Assembly (NCBI GenBank): GCA_903927005.1 | Contig: CAIYLH010000025.1 | Coordinates: 1 to 42,847, forward strand | Length of the DNA: 42,847 nucleotides | Reading direction: 5' to 3' | Source of the DNA: an uncultured Pseudomonadota bacterium | Lineage (GTDB): Bacteria > Pseudomonadota > Gammaproteobacteria > Steroidobacterales > Steroidobacteraceae | Shown here: in pieces, positions 39,592 to 42,847 of the stretch | Numbering within the stretch: the stretch's first letter is position 1 | How the letters are laid out: the number at the start of each line of letters is the position of its first letter | Translations under genes and position numbers: made by a program | Notes under the pieces: generated by a model | Seen by the model: the letters and a program-made list of their open reading frames with translations, nothing else | The model's database searches: none | Told to the model about the DNA's origin: nothing

Positions 39592-42225
39592 GTGAAGATG
39601 CTTCATAAGTCCATCGGCGCTCTGACCCTGGCGGCGATGGTCTCAACGGCGCTCGCCCAGCAGCAGCCGGGAAGCACCGACGGTCCGCAAGCTACTGGAA
39701 ACAACTTGCTGGATGATGTGATTGTGACCGGCACGCGCCGCAACGATCGCACTGCACTCGAGTCCACGGCGCCCATCGATATCCTCAATGGCGCCGAGCT
39801 GACGACGCAGTCGACCGCGAACATGCTCGACTCGCTCGCGAGCATCGTCCCATCCTTCATCATCGGGCAGAACTCGCTCTCCGATGCGTCGAGCTTCGTC
39901 CGTTCGCCGTCGCTGCGCGGGCTGCCTGGCGATGAGATTCTGGTGCTGCTGAACGGTAAGCGTTTCAACCGCTCATCGTTGGTACAGGTGTACACCGGTG
40001 GCGAGACCGAACTTTCGTTCGGTTCACAGGGTTCGGACCTCGCGTCGATTCCCTCAATTTCCGTACGGTCGCTCGAAATTCTCCGCGACGGCGCGTCAGC
40101 GCAGTACGGATCGGATGCCATCGCTGGCGTGTTGAACTACCACTTCCGCGAAGACACTGGTGGGCTTGAGCTCACGGCACGTTCCGGCAAGTATTTTGCC
40201 CGCCCGTGGCCGTCCGACGGCGCAGACACGCAGATCGCGGCGAATGGAGGCATAGCGCTCGGCCAGAATGGCGGATTCGCCAACCTGAGCGTCGAATGGG
40301 CAACCAACGAGCAAACCGTTCGCAACACGACGCGACCTTCTGCGCTGGAGTTTGCGGCGGAGAATCCGAGCCTGGCTTCGCAGCTGCCTCACTGGCCGGA
40401 ACCTGTGCAGGAGTTCGGCACGCCGCCGTCCACCAGCACGAAGGCCGTCCTGAACGCGGGCTTGCCGCTGGCAAACGGCGACAAGATCTATTTCTTTGCC
40501 AACTACGCCCAGATCGAGTCGAACGAGAGCTTCAACTACCGGCTGCCGAAGGCCACGACCAACTTCAGCCCAAACTCATCCTTCCAGCCCGCCTATCTGG
40601 ACGCCTGCACGAGTGCGTATACGGACTGCCCGGCGGGCGGCTTCATCCTCGACGGCAACACCTACACTGCGAGTGCGATGTACCCCGCTGGCTTCACGCC
40701 GCGGTTCTATGGCACTACCAAGGAGATCTTCGCGGCGGTGGGCTACAAGGGCAAGACGGCGGGCGAGCTGAGCTATGACTTTTCGCTCAGCACCGGCCGT
40801 AACTCACTCGCACTGGGCATGAAGACGAGCTTGAACCCGTCGCTCGGTGCAGCCACCCCGCAGAGCTTTGACGATGGTTCATTCAAGCAGAGTGAATATA
40901 CCGGCAACCTCGACCTCGCCTATCCGCTGAAGCTGTCGTTACTGGAAGCGCCTGTGTTCCTGGCGGGCGGCCTCGAGTGGCATCACGAGAAGTACGAGCA
41001 GACCGCCGGAGATCCTGCGTCCTACGTCGTGGGCCCCTATGCCTACCAGCCGCTATACACGTGCAACGCCAGCAATGCCTGCACGCCCGCTCTGGACAGC
41101 AGCGGAGCGCAGATAATCTCTACATTGAGCACGGGATCTAACGGCTACGGCGGAAATTCCGAAAACCTGTCAGCGACGACACGGAACTATGCGGTGTATA
41201 TCGACGCGGAGACTGATCTCTCCAAGAGCGTCACGGTGGGCGCCGCGGTGCGCTACGAGAACTACGATACGTTCGGATCCACGACGCTCGGTAAGCTGCA
41301 GGGTCGCTGGACGGCCAGCGATACGGTTGCGCTGCGTGCAACGGCCAGCACGGGCTTCCACGCCCCGACTGCCGGACAGTCGAGTGTTGAGGTTATTACG
41401 ACGGGCTTTAGCTCCGCCGGTACGCAGTACTATCAGGGTACCTACCCGGTGACGAGCGCAGCAGCCCAGTCCTACGGGGCGAAGCCGATCAAGCCCGAAA
41501 AATCCAAAAACTTCAGCGCGGGCGTCGTGTTTACTCCGACCGCAAACCTCGTGACGACGTTGGACTTCTACCAGATCGACGTGACGGACCGGATTGGGAT
41601 CAGCAGGTCCTATACGGTGTCGCTGGCAGACATCCAAGCTCTGCCGGCGCTCATTTCGGTTGGCGTTGACGGCCAGGTGCAGTACTTTACCAATGGGTTC
41701 GACACCCGTACCCGTGGTATGGACCTGGTACTGACCCATACACTGAACTTCGATGGTGGCGGTCGCTTGGCGACGACCCTCGCGTACAACTACAACCAGT
41801 CGAAGGTGCCGAACCGGAATCCGGATGTGGTCTCCAACGAGCGGGTCACGGACATCGAGCGCTACGCGCCTCTGAACCGAATCAACCTCAACTTGACCTA
41901 TACCGTCGGCAAATTCACCGGTTCACTGCGTGAAGCCTACTACGGTAGTTTCATGGACGTCTCGGACTACGGGTACGGTCAGACGTTCTCGGCGAAGATG
42001 ACCACGGACCTCGATCTGGCCTACGAGGTGCTCCCGAAGGTGAGCTTCGCGGTGGGCTCTCGCAATCTGTTCAACGCTTTCCCTGATCGCCTGATCACCA
42101 CGGTGGACAATACGGTGTACGCCTCCACGGGAAGCCTGGGCAACGGGTCGGTTTATCCGAGAACGGGCGGCCCGTTCGGCTTCAACGGGCGTTTCGTCTA
42201 CGCCCGGATCAACGCGAAGTTTTAA
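39592..42225 (+). CDS. TonB-dependent outer-membrane receptor
   Basis: 877 residues from a GTG at 39592 (ATG at 39598 is the alternative); GGGGAGAGG lies five bases before the GTG. A signal peptide ends after 'STALAQQ'. The TonB box is in 'DDVIVTGTR', followed by a plug domain ('APIDILNGAELTTQS', 'LRGLPGDEILVLLNGKR', 'LEILRDGASAQYGSDAIAGV') and a long barrel ending in Phe ('FVYARINAKF'). It imports a bulky substrate such as a siderophore or oligomer. The plug type is common in receptors of carbohydrate- or xenobiotic-using pseudomonadotes. It is intact, in contrast to the receptor remnant at 35231. Confidence 0.93.
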   Translation: MKMLHKSIGALTLAAMVSTALAQQQPGSTDGPQATGNNLLDDVIVTGTRRNDRTALESTAPIDILNGAELTTQSTANMLDSLASIVPSFIIGQNSLSDASSFVRSPSLRGLPGDEILVLLNGKRFNRSSLVQVYTGGETELSFGSQGSDLASIPSISVRSLEILRDGASAQYGSDAIAGVLNYHFREDTGGLELTARSGKYFARPWPSDGADTQIAANGGIALGQNGGFANLSVEWATNEQTVRNTTRPSALEFAAENPSLASQLPHWPEPVQEFGTPPSTSTKAVLNAGLPLANGDKIYFFANYAQIESNESFNYRLPKATTNFSPNSSFQPAYLDACTSAYTDCPAGGFILDGNTYTASAMYPAGFTPRFYGTTKEIFAAVGYKGKTAGELSYDFSLSTGRNSLALGMKTSLNPSLGAATPQSFDDGSFKQSEYTGNLDLAYPLKLSLLEAPVFLAGGLEWHHEKYEQTAGDPASYVVGPYAYQPLYTCNASNACTPALDSSGAQIISTLSTGSNGYGGNSENLSATTRNYAVYIDAETDLSKSVTVGAAVRYENYDTFGSTTLGKLQGRWTASDTVALRATASTGFHAPTAGQSSVEVITTGFSSAGTQYYQGTYPVTSAAAQSYGAKPIKPEKSKNFSAGVVFTPTANLVTTLDFYQIDVTDRIGISRSYTVSLADIQALPALISVGVDGQVQYFTNGFDTRTRGMDLVLTHTLNFDGGGRLATTLAYNYNQSKVPNRNPDVVSNERVTDIERYAPLNRINLNLTYTVGKFTGSLREAYYGSFMDVSDYGYGQTFSAKMTTDLDLAYEVLPKVSFAVGSRNLFNAFPDRLITTVDNTVYASTGSLGNGSVYPRTGGPFGFNGRFVYARINAKF

Positions 42226-42226
42226 G

Positions 42227-42241
42227 GCACGACGCTCGTGC
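42227..42241 (+). terminator. Small hairpin after the receptor gene
   Basis: GCACGA and TCGTGC around a CGC loop start one base after the receptor stop codon. There is no T tract; it is a weak terminator candidate. Confidence 0.35.
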
Positions 42242-42532
42242 TCGAGGCGGGTCGGTCTCCGATTGCCTCATGCTGCTCACGAGGAGAGTTGCTCGACGCG
42301 CAGCAATGCGCGGCGGATGACCCGTATGCCGACGTCGCGATCGATACGCGGGTCCGCGCTGGTCTCCGTGACCCGTGGCGGATTTCAGGCAGAACCTGGA
42401 GGCGCTCCAGAGCCTCGTCGCCGTGTTGCGCTCGCTTTGGGCATTCAGCGGTCTGCGATCAGCGGTACGTATAATCAGTTATCGAACGCACGGGTTTAGG
42501 CGTTTCGTACCCCAGAAGTTCCTGAATTACAC
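42242..42532. other. Unassigned spacer before the BrnT-like gene
   Basis: No gene is recognised. A TATAAT at 42470-42475 exists but lacks a good -35 element. Confidence 0.35.
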
Positions 42533-42561
42533 TTGCTGTGTACGTACAACGTCAATACACT
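42533..42561 (+). promoter_or_regulatory. Promoter with palindromic operator for the BrnT-like gene
   Basis: TTGCTG (42533-42538) and TACACT (42556-42561) are separated by 17 bp. Between them lies TGTACGTACA (42539-42548), a perfect 10-bp palindrome. The -10 ends five bases before the ATG, so the transcript would be leaderless or nearly so. A palindrome between -35 and -10 suits repression by a BrnA-type antitoxin. Confidence 0.5.
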
Positions 42562-42566
42562 TGTAA

Positions 42567-42847
42567 ATGCGGATCAGCTACGAGCTGCGGGGTGTCTCGT
42601 TCGAATGGGACTCCGAAAAGGCCGACGCCAACATCCAGAAGCATGGCGTTTCATTTCTCACGGCCTGCGAAGCCTTTTTCGACCCGTTTGTTCGGATTTT
42701 CGATGCCAGCGCCCCCGGCTGAGTCGCGCGAAGCCGCCATCGGCTATGCCGAAGGCGAACAACTCCTCTATGTCGTACACGTGATCCGCCATGAAGAAAT
42801 CATCCGCCTCATATCCGCGCGCGAAGCGACCCGCGAAGAACGCCGCC
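42567..42847 (+). pseudogene. BrnT-family toxin, frameshifted and cut by the window end
   Basis: From the ATG at 42567 the frame reads 'VSFEWDSEKADANIQKHGVSF', the BrnT signature (F-x-WD-x-x-K-x-x-x-N-x-x-KHG-(V/I)-x-F), then 'EAFFDPF', and stops at 42722. The next frame carries on with 'ESREAAIGYAEGEQLLYVVHV' and 'IIRLISAREATREER', the exact C-terminal pattern of BrnT (strands, then ISAR-x-A-x-x-ER). One extra base in the run GCCCCCGG near 42711-42718 explains the break. BrnT is an RNase toxin whose antitoxin brnA normally follows; that would be beyond the window. It may be a real knock-out or a sequencing error. Confidence 0.82.

Noticed and set aside
42567-42847. In-frame TGA of the BrnT-like gene read as selenocysteine
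   Set aside because: The homologous C-terminus continues in another frame, not after the TGA in the same frame, so a frameshift is the explanation.

Overview
The window looks like a high-GC chromosomal segment from a Gram-negative bacterium, most likely a pseudomonadote (proteobacterium). The signs are two TonB-dependent receptor genes (one a remnant), a TonB-like C-terminus, Sec/Tat-exported periplasmic proteins, c-type cytochromes, many GTG starts and long runs of ATGA/GTGA-coupled genes. It cannot be placed to genus from sequence reading alone. No rRNA, tRNA or CRISPR array was seen.

Layout. 1-222: end of a TonB-like gene. 480-3138: an IS21-family insertion sequence (istA/istB, minus strand) that has cut off a SnoaL-like gene whose 5' part survives at 3139-3343. 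3513-13886: a minus-strand catabolic operon reading thiolase > UroD-like protein > HyuA-like > small Cys-rich gamma subunit > HyuA-like > HyuB-like > luciferase-like flavin monooxygenase > ATC-hydrolase-like protein (> truncated SnoaL-like). The run HyuA-gamma-HyuA-HyuB matches the subunit make-up and order of acetophenone carboxylase (Apc1-4), so this is probably an ATP-dependent ketone carboxylase whose beta-keto product is later cleaved by the thiolase. A divergent pair, a SnoaL-like protein and an HSL-family esterase (15070-16433), lies across a 1.2-kb gap. 16517-18583 holds a secreted GlcG/HbpS-like protein and a GSA-type aminotransferase.

19706-31115 is a complete clade II (Sec-exported) nitrous oxide reductase locus: nosZ, two cytochromes c, nosB, nosD, nosG, nosH, nosF, nosL, nosY, then a TlpA-like thioredoxin, an unknown 122-aa exported protein and a Sco-type copper chaperone. 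The genes from nosB onward overlap or nearly touch, and an FNR/Dnr-type box lies about 155 bp upstream of nosZ. The cytochromes, NosB and the NosG/NosH ferredoxins would carry electrons to NosZ. NosD/F/Y/L with TlpA/Sco would assemble its copper centres. 31556-35057 follows with a molybdenum hydroxylase large subunit lacking its usual 2Fe-2S partner, plus a triheme cytochrome c.

35100-42847 is patchier: the 3' remnant of a TonB-dependent receptor followed by a perfect hairpin, a PemK/MazF-like toxin-antitoxin pair with a palindromic operator candidate, a Phd/PIN toxin-antitoxin pair, a frameshifted exported alpha/beta hydrolase, an intact TonB-dependent receptor, and at the edge a frameshifted BrnT-like toxin. 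Remnants, frameshifts and toxin-antitoxin modules mark this as an accessory, decaying region.
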